From a virus, in the IMG/VR virus record IMGVR_UViG_3300032240_000148, positions 1-46,055 of that record: a stretch of 46,055 nucleotides of DNA; one strand, 5' to 3'. The notes under the pieces are model-generated. The model did not search any database, was not told the DNA's origin, and saw only the letters and a program-made list of their open reading frames with translations. A program made the translations under genes and the position numbers. Of this stretch, positions 38,821 to 46,055 are shown piece by piece (position 1 is the stretch's first letter; each line of letters begins with the position of its first letter).

Positions 38821-39980
38821 TCTTAGATGTAGAAACAACTATAAGCAACAAAGGCAATCCATTTGATGAAAGGAATAAACTCTGTTATGTTGGTCTCTAT
38901 AGCGATAGTCAGCATTACCTTTTTGATATTGATTATAGCGGAAGTCCTAACCGACAACGACTTGACGATATACAAAGATACATTGACAGCCACGATACTA
39001 TTGTTGGCTTTAACATCAAGTTTGACTTGCATTGGATAAGACGATATGGAATTAATATTGTGGGCAAACGTGTTTGGGACTGTCAGTTGGTACATTATAT
39101 ACTTACACAACAACAAAATCCCTATCCAAGTCTTAATGGTGTCGCTGAGTATTATGGTTTGGGTAACAAGCTTGATGTTGTTGCTAGTGAATATTGGGGC
39201 AACAATATCGATACCACGGAAATCCCTAGAGATGTTCTTGAGGAATATCTTATAGGTGATTTGCATTTAACGCAAAAGGTGTATGAGAAACAACTAGAAG
39301 AATTTGCGTCTCTCGCAAAGTCTACACAGCGGTTAATTAGTTTACATAACCAAGACCTACTGGTCTTACAGGAGATGGAATACAATGGCATACTCTTTGA
39401 TGAAGAGCAATGTAATAAACTTGGTAATGAACTTGAAGAACAAATTAAAAAGATTGATGAACTACTTTATGATTACCATAACCTTCCTGAGTTTAATCCT
39501 TCTAGCACTGAACATATCTCTTCTTTACTATATGGCGGTAGCTTTACTATCCGTAGAAGAGAAACTGTGGGAGTGTTCAAGACTGGTACTAGAGCGGGCC
39601 AACCTAAAGATAGATGGTTCGAACATAAGATTACTTATGAAAGAATGGTTACACCAATTAAAGGATCTGAACTAGAGAAAGAAGGATTCTATTCTGTAGA
39701 TGATCAAACGTTAAAGAGTTTGAAGTTTAGAACTAATAAAGCACGTGAGCTTGTGGAGCTCATCTTAGCAAGAGCAACACTAATGAAACGACTCACTGCT
39801 TATTACCAAGGACTACCAGACTTAAGAACTAAAATGAATTGGCCTGTAGGTAAACTACATGGTGTATTGAATCAATGTGTTGCTAAGACAGGAAGACTAT
39901 CGTCTACTAAACCTAACTTACAAAACTTTGATGGAGAAATTAAACAACTATTTGGGAGTAGGTATGCTATTACAAGCTGA
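38808..39980 (+). CDS. DNA polymerase I family, N-terminal part: 3'-5' exonuclease and start of polymerase
   Basis: 390 residues from a TTG (38808) with AAAGGA nine bases before it. The proofreading exonuclease has Asp7, Glu9 (LDVETT), Asp73 (NIKFDLH) and Tyr147-Asp151 (EYLIGDLH), a DEDDy set. Then thumb-like helices and the strand TGRLSSTKPNLQN (361-373), which precedes motif A in family A polymerases. The frame then ends at a TGA. The rest of the polymerase follows in another frame (39964-40683), overlapping by 17 bases. It looks like a split or frame-shifted polymerase. Confidence 0.88.
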   Translation: MRSLILDVETTISNKGNPFDERNKLCYVGLYSDSQHYLFDIDYSGSPNRQRLDDIQRYIDSHDTIVGFNIKFDLHWIRRYGINIVGKRVWDCQLVHYILTQQQNPYPSLNGVAEYYGLGNKLDVVASEYWGNNIDTTEIPRDVLEEYLIGDLHLTQKVYEKQLEEFASLAKSTQRLISLHNQDLLVLQEMEYNGILFDEEQCNKLGNELEEQIKKIDELLYDYHNLPEFNPSSTEHISSLLYGGSFTIRRRETVGVFKTGTRAGQPKDRWFEHKITYERMVTPIKGSELEKEGFYSVDDQTLKSLKFRTNKARELVELILARATLMKRLTAYYQGLPDLRTKMNWPVGKLHGVLNQCVAKTGRLSSTKPNLQNFDGEIKQLFGSRYAITS

Positions 39981-40683
39981 CGCAAAAGCTTTAGAGTGGG
40001 TCTGTGCTACATACCTTTCTCAAGATGAAACTGCTATAAAGGAGATATGGGATGGAACTGATCAGCATAGCGATAATCAACTTAGGTTTGGGCTTCCTTC
40101 TAGGCTCATTGCTAAGACATTTGTTTTCAGACTCATCTACGGAGGTAGTGCTTACAGTTATGCTCATGACGTTAATTTTACTGGTGTATCTACATCTGAA
40201 TCTTTCTGGCAAAATGTTATAGATGAGTTCTATAAAAAGTATAATGGGTTAGCAAAGTGGCATAAGTTAATTGTCGATCAAGCCATTCGGGATCGCCAAC
40301 TAACTATGCCTACGGGTAGAGTTTATAAGTATGAACCAGAAGTAAAGTATGGTAAAGTCAAATGGCCTCGCACGAAAATCTTAAACTATCCAGTACAAGG
40401 ATTAGGTGCAGACCTGATGGCAATAGCAAGAGTGTCTTTAGCCAATAGGCTTAAAGATGTAGCAGGAGTTAAACTTATTAATACTGTTCATGATTCGATA
40501 ATACTTGACTATGATGAGAAAGTATGCGATAATAATAGTATAGTAAGTTTAGTTGATAAGTGTTTTACGGATATTCCAACTAACTTTAAGAAGTTGTTTG
40601 GAGTAGATTTTAACCTTCCTATGCGGGTCGAATGTCAAGTTGGACCTAACTGGGGTAACATGGAGATAGTTAATGTTAATTAA
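39964..40683 (+). CDS. DNA polymerase I family, C-terminal part: palm and fingers
   Basis: 239 residues if started at the ATG 39964, which has GGGAG five bases before it. Motif A is LLQADAKALEW (Asp6), motif B KTFVFRLIYGG (Lys51, Phe55, Tyr59), motif C NTVHDS (His176, Asp177). These are the catalytic residues for DNA synthesis and belong to the protein started at 38808. Phe55 is at the place of E. coli Pol I Phe762. Motif A begins exactly at this ATG, so translation of the second half separately or a shift of frame would each give a useful enzyme. Confidence 0.87.
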   Translation: MLLQADAKALEWVCATYLSQDETAIKEIWDGTDQHSDNQLRFGLPSRLIAKTFVFRLIYGGSAYSYAHDVNFTGVSTSESFWQNVIDEFYKKYNGLAKWHKLIVDQAIRDRQLTMPTGRVYKYEPEVKYGKVKWPRTKILNYPVQGLGADLMAIARVSLANRLKDVAGVKLINTVHDSIILDYDEKVCDNNSIVSLVDKCFTDIPTNFKKLFGVDFNLPMRVECQVGPNWGNMEIVNVN

Positions 40684-41197
40684 TATTGTAGATATTGGTA
40701 AACCAAATAGCAAGACAACTAAGAACGGTAGATCTTATCAAGAGATTGAAGTTACTTATAAAAACGAACAAGGTCAAGTAGGTAACAAAAAGCTTATCTC
40801 ATTTAGTAATCCTAGTGTGTTTAATCACATTAAAGATTTAACTAAAGGTGATCAGATCAATGTTACAACAACTAAAGATGCTGCAGGTTATTGGCAGTGG
40901 ACTGGTATTGGTGGTGAGTCTTCAGAAGCTCCTGCTGTTGTACAATCTAAACCAGCACAAGCTGGTGGTCGTGTAACTGGTAGTAACTATGAAACTAAAG
41001 AAGAACGTGCCGCCAGGCAAGTCTATATCATTCGTCAGAGCAGTCTTTCCACTGCGGTTGAACTCTTAGGTCAAGGTAAATCTGTTGAAGAAGTTATTGC
41101 AACTGCTAAACAGTTTGAAGCATATGTGTTTGCTACAGATCCTAATCCAACAAAGGAAGTTAACTTTGATGACTTAGAGGATGACATTCCAGTATAA
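40673..41197 (+). CDS. ssb: Single-stranded DNA-binding protein
   Basis: 174 residues. The start MLINIVDIGKPNSKTTKNGR and YQEIEVTYKN with strands in an OB-like pattern, a flexible Gln/Ala-rich middle, and the acidic C-terminal tail DDLEDDIPV, like the partner-recruiting tail of bacterial SSB. It covers single-stranded DNA during replication. It starts inside the last codons of polymerase with GGAG about eight bases before its ATG. Confidence 0.8.
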   Translation: MLINIVDIGKPNSKTTKNGRSYQEIEVTYKNEQGQVGNKKLISFSNPSVFNHIKDLTKGDQINVTTTKDAAGYWQWTGIGGESSEAPAVVQSKPAQAGGRVTGSNYETKEERAARQVYIIRQSSLSTAVELLGQGKSVEEVIATAKQFEAYVFATDPNPTKEVNFDDLEDDIPV

Positions 41198-41871
41198 TGA
41201 AAGCACTTATTGATGCTGATATTGTGGCGTATAGGGTTGCCTGTACGCTACAGGATGATGATGACAAAGCCTTTGCATACGCTAGGACAGAAGATCTAGT
41301 AGATCAAATCTTAGTGAATACAGAGGCTGAGTCTTATCGTCTATTCCTAACTGGCAAGGATAACTTTAGATATACAATATACCCTGAATACAAAGCTCAT
41401 AGACCTAAAGAGAAACCTTTCTGGTTAGAATCTATCAGACAATATTTAATAGCTACATTCAATGCAGAAGTAATTGATGGTATGGAAGCTGATGATGCTA
41501 TGGGTATGAACCAACAAGATGGGACAGTTATTTGTTCTATTGATAAAGACTTACTAATGATACCAGGTAAGCACTTTAACTTTGTTAAGAATGAGTTCTA
41601 TGATGTCACTGAGTTTGAAGGCTTAAAGCATTTCTACAAGCAGTGTCTTATGGGAGATCGTTCTGATAATATTAAAGGGATAGAGAAAATTGGCCCTAAG
41701 AAAGCTGACAAGCTTTTAGAAGGTTGTACTACTGAGCAAGAACTATTCAACGCTGTCAGAGATGCCTACAGCAACGATGACGAGTTTAAAATGAATGCAA
41801 GAGTTCTTTGGATAAGACAAACTAATAGAGAGGATTGGCTAGATGATTATAAGAGACTGTGTGCAGAATGA
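41197..41871 (+). CDS. 5'-3' exonuclease (FEN/T7 gp6 type)
   Basis: 224 residues. MKALIDADIVAYRVA is the first acidic metal strand, EADDAMG and SIDKDLLMI the next, and GDRSDNIKGIEKIGPKKADK is the helix-3-turn-helix motif of flap endonucleases. It removes RNA primers and degrades host DNA ends. Its ATG overlaps the SSB stop (TAATG). Confidence 0.9.
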   Translation: MKALIDADIVAYRVACTLQDDDDKAFAYARTEDLVDQILVNTEAESYRLFLTGKDNFRYTIYPEYKAHRPKEKPFWLESIRQYLIATFNAEVIDGMEADDAMGMNQQDGTVICSIDKDLLMIPGKHFNFVKNEFYDVTEFEGLKHFYKQCLMGDRSDNIKGIEKIGPKKADKLLEGCTTEQELFNAVRDAYSNDDEFKMNARVLWIRQTNREDWLDDYKRLCAE

Positions 41872-42037
41872 TGATGGGTCCTTGGACTTTGACTTTCATG
41901 TAGACCCTAAAGAAGCAGCATTCTTAATGGACTATGCAATCAAAGAACTAGTTCGTAGGGGTGTCTTTACTGTAGCAACAGAAGTTGCGGAACAAGAGTT
42001 AGATTTATTTAAACAAGAAGGCGGTCAGGTCAATTGA
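41843..42037 (+). CDS. Small conserved-type phage protein (64 aa)
   Basis: 64 residues: MIIRDCVQNDDGSLDFDFHV, then DPKEAAFLMDYAIKELVRRG and an acidic tail. Starts 29 bases inside the exonuclease gene in another frame. The pattern E-A-FL-EYAI--L--RG is typical of small proteins beside replication genes in marine podoviruses, from memory. Unknown function. Confidence 0.68.
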   Translation: MIIRDCVQNDDGSLDFDFHVDPKEAAFLMDYAIKELVRRGVFTVATEVAEQELDLFKQEGGQVN

Positions 42038-42123
42038 TATTGGTCATGATCACTATAGCAATACTTGTCCACTTTATTAAGCTGGATTAGTGTTAACTAC
42101 TATCATAATTTCGGGGGCGATCA

Positions 42124-42489
42124 ATGATCAATAATTGGGTTGTAAAAGCATTTCTAGGATTAGTAATTATTATTAATCTGTTTTGGATTGGACTAATCAT
42201 TGATAAGTTGGTCGCTCAAGATTGGCGATACTTACACTACAAATACAACGAGAATGCCATTGTCACTATCTCTAATGTTGATTGCTTTCTTCCGGAACTT
42301 CAAGGTCCTTATCCTTGGGCAGCGGTAGCAACAAGAATTGATGGTGAAAGGTTGTTAGGATGTTACAATCACGAAGGTGATAACATTGTCATTCAATGGT
42401 GGAAGGGTGATAAAAGTGTGTTTAATGCAGACCTCTTTAAACTTGATCCTAACTTAGATAAACTTTATAAAACTAAACCCACAGTATAA
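42124..42489 (+). CDS. Membrane-anchored hypothetical protein (121 aa)
   Basis: 121 residues with one N-terminal hydrophobic helix (about 7-28: VKAFLGLVIIINLFWIGLII), then a polar, aromatic region (WRYLHYKYNENAIVTISNVD). The helix without cleavage site suggests a membrane-anchored, periplasm-facing protein (N-in by charge is uncertain). An unusual G-rich ribosome binding site (CGGGGGCGA, four bases before ATG) is present. It overlaps the HNH gene by one base. Confidence 0.66.
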   Translation: MINNWVVKAFLGLVIIINLFWIGLIIDKLVAQDWRYLHYKYNENAIVTISNVDCFLPELQGPYPWAAVATRIDGERLLGCYNHEGDNIVIQWWKGDKSVFNADLFKLDPNLDKLYKTKPTV

Positions 42490-42848
42490 TGGCTGAGTGG
42501 ACCGAAGGTAGACGTAAGTCTTTTATTACTAGTGTATTAAGAAGTGGCTATCGTAGATGGCCTCCTAAGTATGAAACACTTAAAGAAGCACAAACAGGAA
42601 AGAAAATCAATGAGAAAACTAAAAGACTCGCAATGCACTACAAGTGTAAGAAATGCAAAGAAGACTTTCCTGCTACACAAATTCAAGTCGATCATATTAA
42701 ACCTGTGGTTGATAGTAAACAGGGATTTAAGACCTGGGATGTTTTCATCGACAGGCTCTATTGCGAGAAAAAGAACTTACAAGTCTTATGCAAAACATGT
42801 CACTCTGAGAAAACCTTAAAAGAAACAAAACAAAGGACTAAGAAATGA
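42489..42848 (+). CDS. HNH endonuclease
   Basis: 119 residues. Zinc ribbon CKKCKED with CKTCHS, and the catalytic core IQVDHIKPVVD, then NLQVLCKTCHSEKT, the classic HNH with zinc. It cuts DNA. In this place, between exonuclease and oxygenase, it may act as a recombination/resolving nuclease like T7 gp3, but it could also be a free-standing homing endonuclease. It is not inserted in a gene. Confidence 0.85.
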   Translation: MAEWTEGRRKSFITSVLRSGYRRWPPKYETLKEAQTGKKINEKTKRLAMHYKCKKCKEDFPATQIQVDHIKPVVDSKQGFKTWDVFIDRLYCEKKNLQVLCKTCHSEKTLKETKQRTKK

Positions 42849-43987
42849 ATACAGTAGAGTTATTTAAAGATAATGGTTATGTCCATTTAAAGGACTTTCT
42901 ACCTTTACATACTTGTGAAGAACTAACTACAGAACTTAAAAGACTAGTAGCAGAGAATAAAACAGTTAATGATCCTCAATGTCCTTTATCTGAAGCAGTA
43001 CATGGTGCAGAGGCTTTTGATAGACTACTTGAATATCTAACACCTTACTTTGAAAAAGCTAGTGGACTTAAATTATTCCCTACCTATTCCTATGCTAGGT
43101 TATATGACACTAATGGTGAGGAATTAAAACTACATCGTGATCGTCCTGCTTGTGAAATTAGTGCTACTATTACACTAGGGTTTGAAGGAGAAGTATGGCC
43201 TATCTATATGGGTGATGCTGAAGATAAGTCAGGTTCATCTGAAATTAAAATGGAAGTAGGTGATGCTGTAATGTATCGTGGTATGGATAAGTATCACTGG
43301 CGTGAACCCTATACTAAAGGTAAATGGCAAGCACAAGTGTTTGTACACTATGTAGACCAAGATGGTCCTCATGCTGAGTGGAAGTATGACAAACGTGAGT
43401 CTCTAGGTATAAGTAAAACAGAACCTATAAACCAACAATTTGATGTGGCTTATGTAATAAAGAAAGCAGTATCAGAGTCTTTTTGTAATAATCTTATTAA
43501 AGAGTATTCTAAAGATGAAGTAGAAAAAGAACAACCTTTTATAGGTGAAGGTAGAGATCCTAATGTAAACATTAATCTTGACATTAGAAATGTATTAAGA
43601 CTTCCTCTACCTCAAAACCAGGGTATAGGTGCTACTCTTACTTCAAGTGCTTTGAACATTAATCATCAGATTTGGAAGTATGATATAACACACTCTAATC
43701 AAACAGAGTTTCTTATGTATGATGTTAACGGTAAGTATGAAGCACATGTTGATACCTTCCATCAACTTAGTGATGAAACTCGTAAACTAACAGCATTAGT
43801 TTTTCTTAATGATGACTTTGAAGGTGGTAAGTTTTATATTATAAATAGCCATGAAAAGATTTATCCACAACAAGAAAAAGGTGACATACTTGTATTCCCT
43901 TCTTTTATGGTGCATGGTGTAGAGCCAGTAACAAAAGGTAAACGTTATACAGTAGTAACATGGATGGTCGGTCCATACTTTAAATAG
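42845..43987 (+). CDS. Tandem 2OG-Fe(II) oxygenase (two domains)
   Basis: 380 residues. Domain 1 (about 1-175) has LHRDRPA (His97, Asp99) and YHWREP (His151), and GDAVMYRG. Domain 2 (about 195-380) has YEAHVDTFH (His301, Asp303), GGKFYII, GDILVFPSFMVHGVEPVTKG (His357) and RYTVVTW (Arg367), a complete prolyl-hydroxylase-like set. The first domain lacks a clear C-terminal Arg for 2-oxoglutarate. It hydroxylates an unknown target, perhaps a protein, nucleotide or cell-wall component. ATG overlaps the HNH stop by four bases. Confidence 0.82.
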   Translation: MNTVELFKDNGYVHLKDFLPLHTCEELTTELKRLVAENKTVNDPQCPLSEAVHGAEAFDRLLEYLTPYFEKASGLKLFPTYSYARLYDTNGEELKLHRDRPACEISATITLGFEGEVWPIYMGDAEDKSGSSEIKMEVGDAVMYRGMDKYHWREPYTKGKWQAQVFVHYVDQDGPHAEWKYDKRESLGISKTEPINQQFDVAYVIKKAVSESFCNNLIKEYSKDEVEKEQPFIGEGRDPNVNINLDIRNVLRLPLPQNQGIGATLTSSALNINHQIWKYDITHSNQTEFLMYDVNGKYEAHVDTFHQLSDETRKLTALVFLNDDFEGGKFYIINSHEKIYPQQEKGDILVFPSFMVHGVEPVTKGKRYTVVTWMVGPYFK

Positions 43988-43995
43988 GAGATAGA

Positions 43996-44742
43996 ATGAG
44001 TAAAATATTACTATTAGATATTGAAATGGCACCAAACGTAGCACACGTGTGGGGTATTTGGGATCAGAACATTGGCATCAATCAGTTACAAGAGTCATCT
44101 TATGTTATGTGTTATGCAGCTAAATGGCTAGGTGATAAGAAGATGATGTTTGACTCTGTTAAGAAGTCTGGTGATAAGAAGATGTTAGCTGGTATACATA
44201 AGCTTCTAGACGAAGCTGATGCAGTAATACACTACAATGGTAAACGCTTTGACATACCAAGTCTTAATAAAGAGTTTCTATTACATAATATGTTTCCTCC
44301 AGCACCGTTTAAAGAGATTGACTTACTGACAGTAGCTAAAGGTAGATTTAGATTTGTATCTAACAAATTAGACTACGTAGCACAGTCATTAGGTTTAGGT
44401 AAGAAGACTGAACATAGTGGTCATGAGTTATGGGTACAATGTATGGCAGGTATTCCTAAAGCTTGGAAGCTAATGGAAGAGTATAACAAGAACGATGTTA
44501 TCCTTCTAGAAAAGGTTTATGAACGTTTTAAACCTTGGATTAAGAATCACCTTAATCGTAACCTAGTTGAAGGTACTGACCTATGTTGCCCTACTTGTGC
44601 TTCTAAGAACTTCCAACGTCGTGGCTTTAATATGACAGCGGCAGGTAAATATCAACGATATCAATGTAGAGCTTGTGGTAACTGGTTTAGAGATAATAAG
44701 AATCTTAAGCCTAAAGGCTCAACAAAACTTGTAAATGTTTAA
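43996..44742 (+). CDS. RNase H-like DEDD exonuclease with C-terminal zinc ribbon
   Basis: 248 residues. LLLDIEMAP (Asp8, Glu10), IHYNGKRFDIPSLN (Asp86) and YNKNDVILLEKVYE (Asp166) are the DEDD residues of a 3'-5' exonuclease (RNase_H_2/PolB-like). Residues about 195-235 are a zinc ribbon (CCPTCASKNFQRRGF, then CRACGNWFR), the type seen in transposases and phage nucleases. Ribosome binding site AGGAG. It may process DNA or repair ends in replication. Confidence 0.85.
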   Translation: MSKILLLDIEMAPNVAHVWGIWDQNIGINQLQESSYVMCYAAKWLGDKKMMFDSVKKSGDKKMLAGIHKLLDEADAVIHYNGKRFDIPSLNKEFLLHNMFPPAPFKEIDLLTVAKGRFRFVSNKLDYVAQSLGLGKKTEHSGHELWVQCMAGIPKAWKLMEEYNKNDVILLEKVYERFKPWIKNHLNRNLVEGTDLCCPTCASKNFQRRGFNMTAAGKYQRYQCRACGNWFRDNKNLKPKGSTKLVNV

Positions 44743-44757
44743 AAAGGATGGTATAAT
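44729..44757 (+). promoter_or_regulatory. Extended -10 promoter before the DUF3310-reductase genes
   Basis: TTGTAA (44729-44734), 17 bases, then TGG plus TATAAT (44752-44757), an extended -10. Six bases separate TATAAT from the ATG, so the start site is predicted on the ATG. Confidence 0.75.
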
Positions 44758-44763
44758 AATAGT

Positions 44764-44994
44764 ATGATTAAAGCACAATTTCCAGAACTAAAAAAAGCTA
44801 TAGAAAAACAAATAGCAGGTACACATTACAAGAAGTATGTAATACAACCTGTTGAGTTTATAACTAAAAATAATATCCCTTATATTGAAGGTAATATTAT
44901 TAAATACATTTGTAGATGGCAAGACAAAGGTGGTGTGGAGGATCTTAATAAGGTTATCCATTATGTTGAACTATTGAAAGAATTGAAGACATAA
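44764..44994 (+). CDS. DUF3310 family protein
   Basis: 76 residues with QIAGTHYKKYVIQPVEFITK, later EGNIIKYICRWQDKGGVEDL and KVIHYVELLKEL. These fit the DUF3310 family (phage proteins often named nucleotide kinase without proof). The HYK, Y-C-R and G-ED-L positions are all kept. It has no ribosome binding site next to the ATG: AAGGA lies 15 bases upstream. See the promoter at 44729-44757. Confidence 0.82.
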   Translation: MIKAQFPELKKAIEKQIAGTHYKKYVIQPVEFITKNNIPYIEGNIIKYICRWQDKGGVEDLNKVIHYVELLKELKT

Positions 44995-44995
44995 C

Positions 44996-45157
44996 ATGCC
45001 ATTAACGTTAGAAGAACTAAAAGAGAAGTTAGCAGAGCAGATTGATGAGATTACTCTTTTAGATATACTGGGGATTACCTCTTATGACCTTGTTGAAAGG
45101 TTTGAAGATCTAATCGAAGATAAATTCGAGAAACTAGAGAAAGAAGTAGATGACTGA
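44996..45157 (+). CDS. Small acidic helical protein (53 aa)
   Basis: 53 residues one base after the DUF3310 stop: MPLTLEELKEKLAEQIDEIT, then LLDILGITSYDLVERFEDLI and an acidic-basic end. The pattern EELKEKL-E--DE-TLLE-LGI-S-DLV-RF-D-IE---E-L is common next to phage replication genes. It overlaps the reductase ATG by eight bases. Function unknown; perhaps a dimeric helper. Confidence 0.7.
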   Translation: MPLTLEELKEKLAEQIDEITLLDILGITSYDLVERFEDLIEDKFEKLEKEVDD

Positions 45158-46055
45158 TAAACTCAGTGATTATGGACGCTTTATCCATAAAAGTAGATAT
45201 GCTCGGTACTTAGAGTCTGAGCAACGTAGAGAGTCATGGGAAGAGACTGTAGCAAGGCTAATGGTCTATGTACAATCTAAAGTACCTGAATTAACTACAG
45301 ATCCTGTTTATAAGGATAAGTTAATTGAGTTACATAATGCTATTCTTAATTTAGAAGTTATGCCTAGTATGCGTCTTTTAATGACCGCAGGTGAAGCATG
45401 CGAAAGAGATAACATCGCTGCTTACAATTGCTCTTACCTTGCTATTAATAATAAACGAGCTTTCTCTGAAGCTCTTTACATACTAATGAACGGTACTGGT
45501 GTAGGATTCTCATGTGAAAGACAAGAGATTAACAAACTACCTACACTACCTGAACGATTTAAGGAGGTCGATGATGTCATTGTGGTTGGAGACTCTAAAC
45601 TCGGATGGGCCAAAGCGTTTAAGAAGTTATTGTCATCATTGTGGGAAGGAGACATCCCTAAGGTTGACTACAGTAAAGTCAGACCCGCTGGATCAAGACT
45701 TAAAACATTCGGAGGACGAGCCAGTGGTCCTGATCCATTGCGTAAGCTGTTCCAATTTACAATCGATACATGTAAAGGATCTGCTGGGAGAAAGTTAAAT
45801 AGTTTAGAAGTACACGACATCATGTGTATGATTGGTGAGATTGTTGTAGTAGGTGGTGTAAGACGATCTGCTCTAATCTCTTTAAGTAACTTAACAGATA
45901 AAAGGATGCGAGATGCAAAATCAGGAGCCTGGTATAACGATCACCCTTACCGAGGACTTGCCAACAACAGTGTGGCCTACACCGAAAGACCCGATTCTGA
46001 AACTTTCATGGAAGAATGGCTCGCTTTGGTTAAGTCCAAATCAGGTGAACGAGGA
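45150..46055 (+). CDS. nrdJ: Class II ribonucleotide reductase, N-terminal part (continues at window start)
   Basis: Starts at ATG 45150 inside the preceding gene and reads MTDKLSDYGRFIHKSRYARY onward through the window end. The remainder is at 1-1110 (see that entry). Cys94 in AAYNCSYLAI matches RTPR Cys119, the partner of the cysteine pair. ALYILMNGTGVGFSCERQEI and VVVGGVRRSALISL are class II reductase motifs. No clear ribosome binding site precedes it; translation is probably coupled. The whole enzyme is 630 residues, shorter than the Lactobacillus enzyme (739). Confidence 0.95.
   Translation, partial: MTDKLSDYGRFIHKSRYARYLESEQRRESWEETVARLMVYVQSKVPELTTDPVYKDKLIELHNAILNLEVMPSMRLLMTAGEACERDNIAAYNCSYLAINNKRAFSEALYILMNGTGVGFSCERQEINKLPTLPERFKEVDDVIVVGDSKLGWAKAFKKLLSSLWEGDIPKVDYSKVRPAGSRLKTFGGRASGPDPLRKLFQFTIDTCKGSAGRKLNSLEVHDIMCMIGEIVVVGGVRRSALISLSNLTDKRMRDAKSGAWYNDHPYRGLANNSVAYTERPDSETFMEEWLALVKSKSGERG
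45933..46055. repeat. Terminal direct repeat (right copy), circular-assembly overlap
   Basis: Identical to bases 1-123. It is in the reductase gene in the same frame. Removing one copy restores a continuous gene of 1893 bases. Confidence 0.93.

Noticed and set aside
38823-39391. Minus-strand open frames across the polymerase exonuclease
   Set aside because: They oppose a gene with catalytic motifs and lack start signals.
39954-39985. RF2-like +1 frameshift at the TGA of the polymerase
   Set aside because: A shift at AGC-TGA-C would give a motif A strand one residue short of the family. Starting at the ATG 39964 gives the right spacing. It stays possible but is not favoured.
42034-42090. 18-residue hydrophobic frame starting at TTG
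   Set aside because: It overlaps the preceding TGA and reads like a membrane peptide, but the ribosome binding site is weak and 18 codons are too few to trust.

Overview
This window is a complete, circularly permuted genome of a tailed phage, AT-rich and about 45.9 kb. Bases 1-123 repeat exactly at 45933-46055, and the ribonucleotide reductase gene reads in frame across that join. The most likely reading is a circular assembly with one overlap. I see no integrase, repressor, tRNA, CRISPR array or phage RNA polymerase. The virion genes (P22-type gp4 and gp10 tail proteins, a DNA-transfer-like protein, a giant internal virion protein, no tape measure or sheath) point to a short-tailed, strictly lytic podovirus. 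Promoters look like host sigma-70 promoters, which fits the missing RNA polymerase.

Layout. Two long operons diverge from a regulatory region at about 29290-30476 and converge on a terminator at about 1416-1474. The leftward (minus strand) operon holds packaging and virion genes. In order of transcription these are pqqA, small terminase, six tiny basic proteins, large terminase, portal, a GroES co-chaperonin, scaffold, capsid, fibre and tail-tip proteins, a lysis group (3TM-type holin, SprT-like protein), tail proteins gp4 and gp10, ejection proteins, a PurD-like ATP-grasp enzyme and a DUF5675 lysin-like protein. The rightward operon starts with small early genes, including a very acidic 59-residue protein and a SleB-type hydrolase. 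It continues with a three-gene amide-ligase cassette (amidoligase, class II glutamine amidotransferase, RimK-like ATP-grasp). Then come T7-style replication genes (primase, helicase, a DNA polymerase split into two frames, SSB, 5'-3' exonuclease, HNH nuclease), a double 2OG-Fe(II) oxygenase, a DEDD exonuclease with zinc ribbon, and class II (B12-dependent) ribonucleotide reductase.

The standout is a 23-codon gene at 29345-29416 (minus strand). It reads as a full-length PqqA, the peptide precursor of the redox cofactor PQQ, with the Glu and Tyr that are cross-linked during PQQ synthesis and a good ribosome binding site. PQQ serves methanol dehydrogenases, so the gene suggests a methylotrophic host (for example a low-GC aquatic Methylophilaceae) and a phage that feeds the host's PQQ pathway. 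This host call is inference.

The second system of interest is the amide-ligase cassette, together with the separate PurD-like ATP-grasp and a GNAT-like protein. It looks like a phage pathway for making an amide-linked small molecule or modification. Other points of note are two strong promoters whose predicted start sites fall on the ATG (possible leaderless mRNAs), a string of ten or so hairpins between the two operons (possible structured RNA or origin), and an 18-residue tandem-repeat virion protein.
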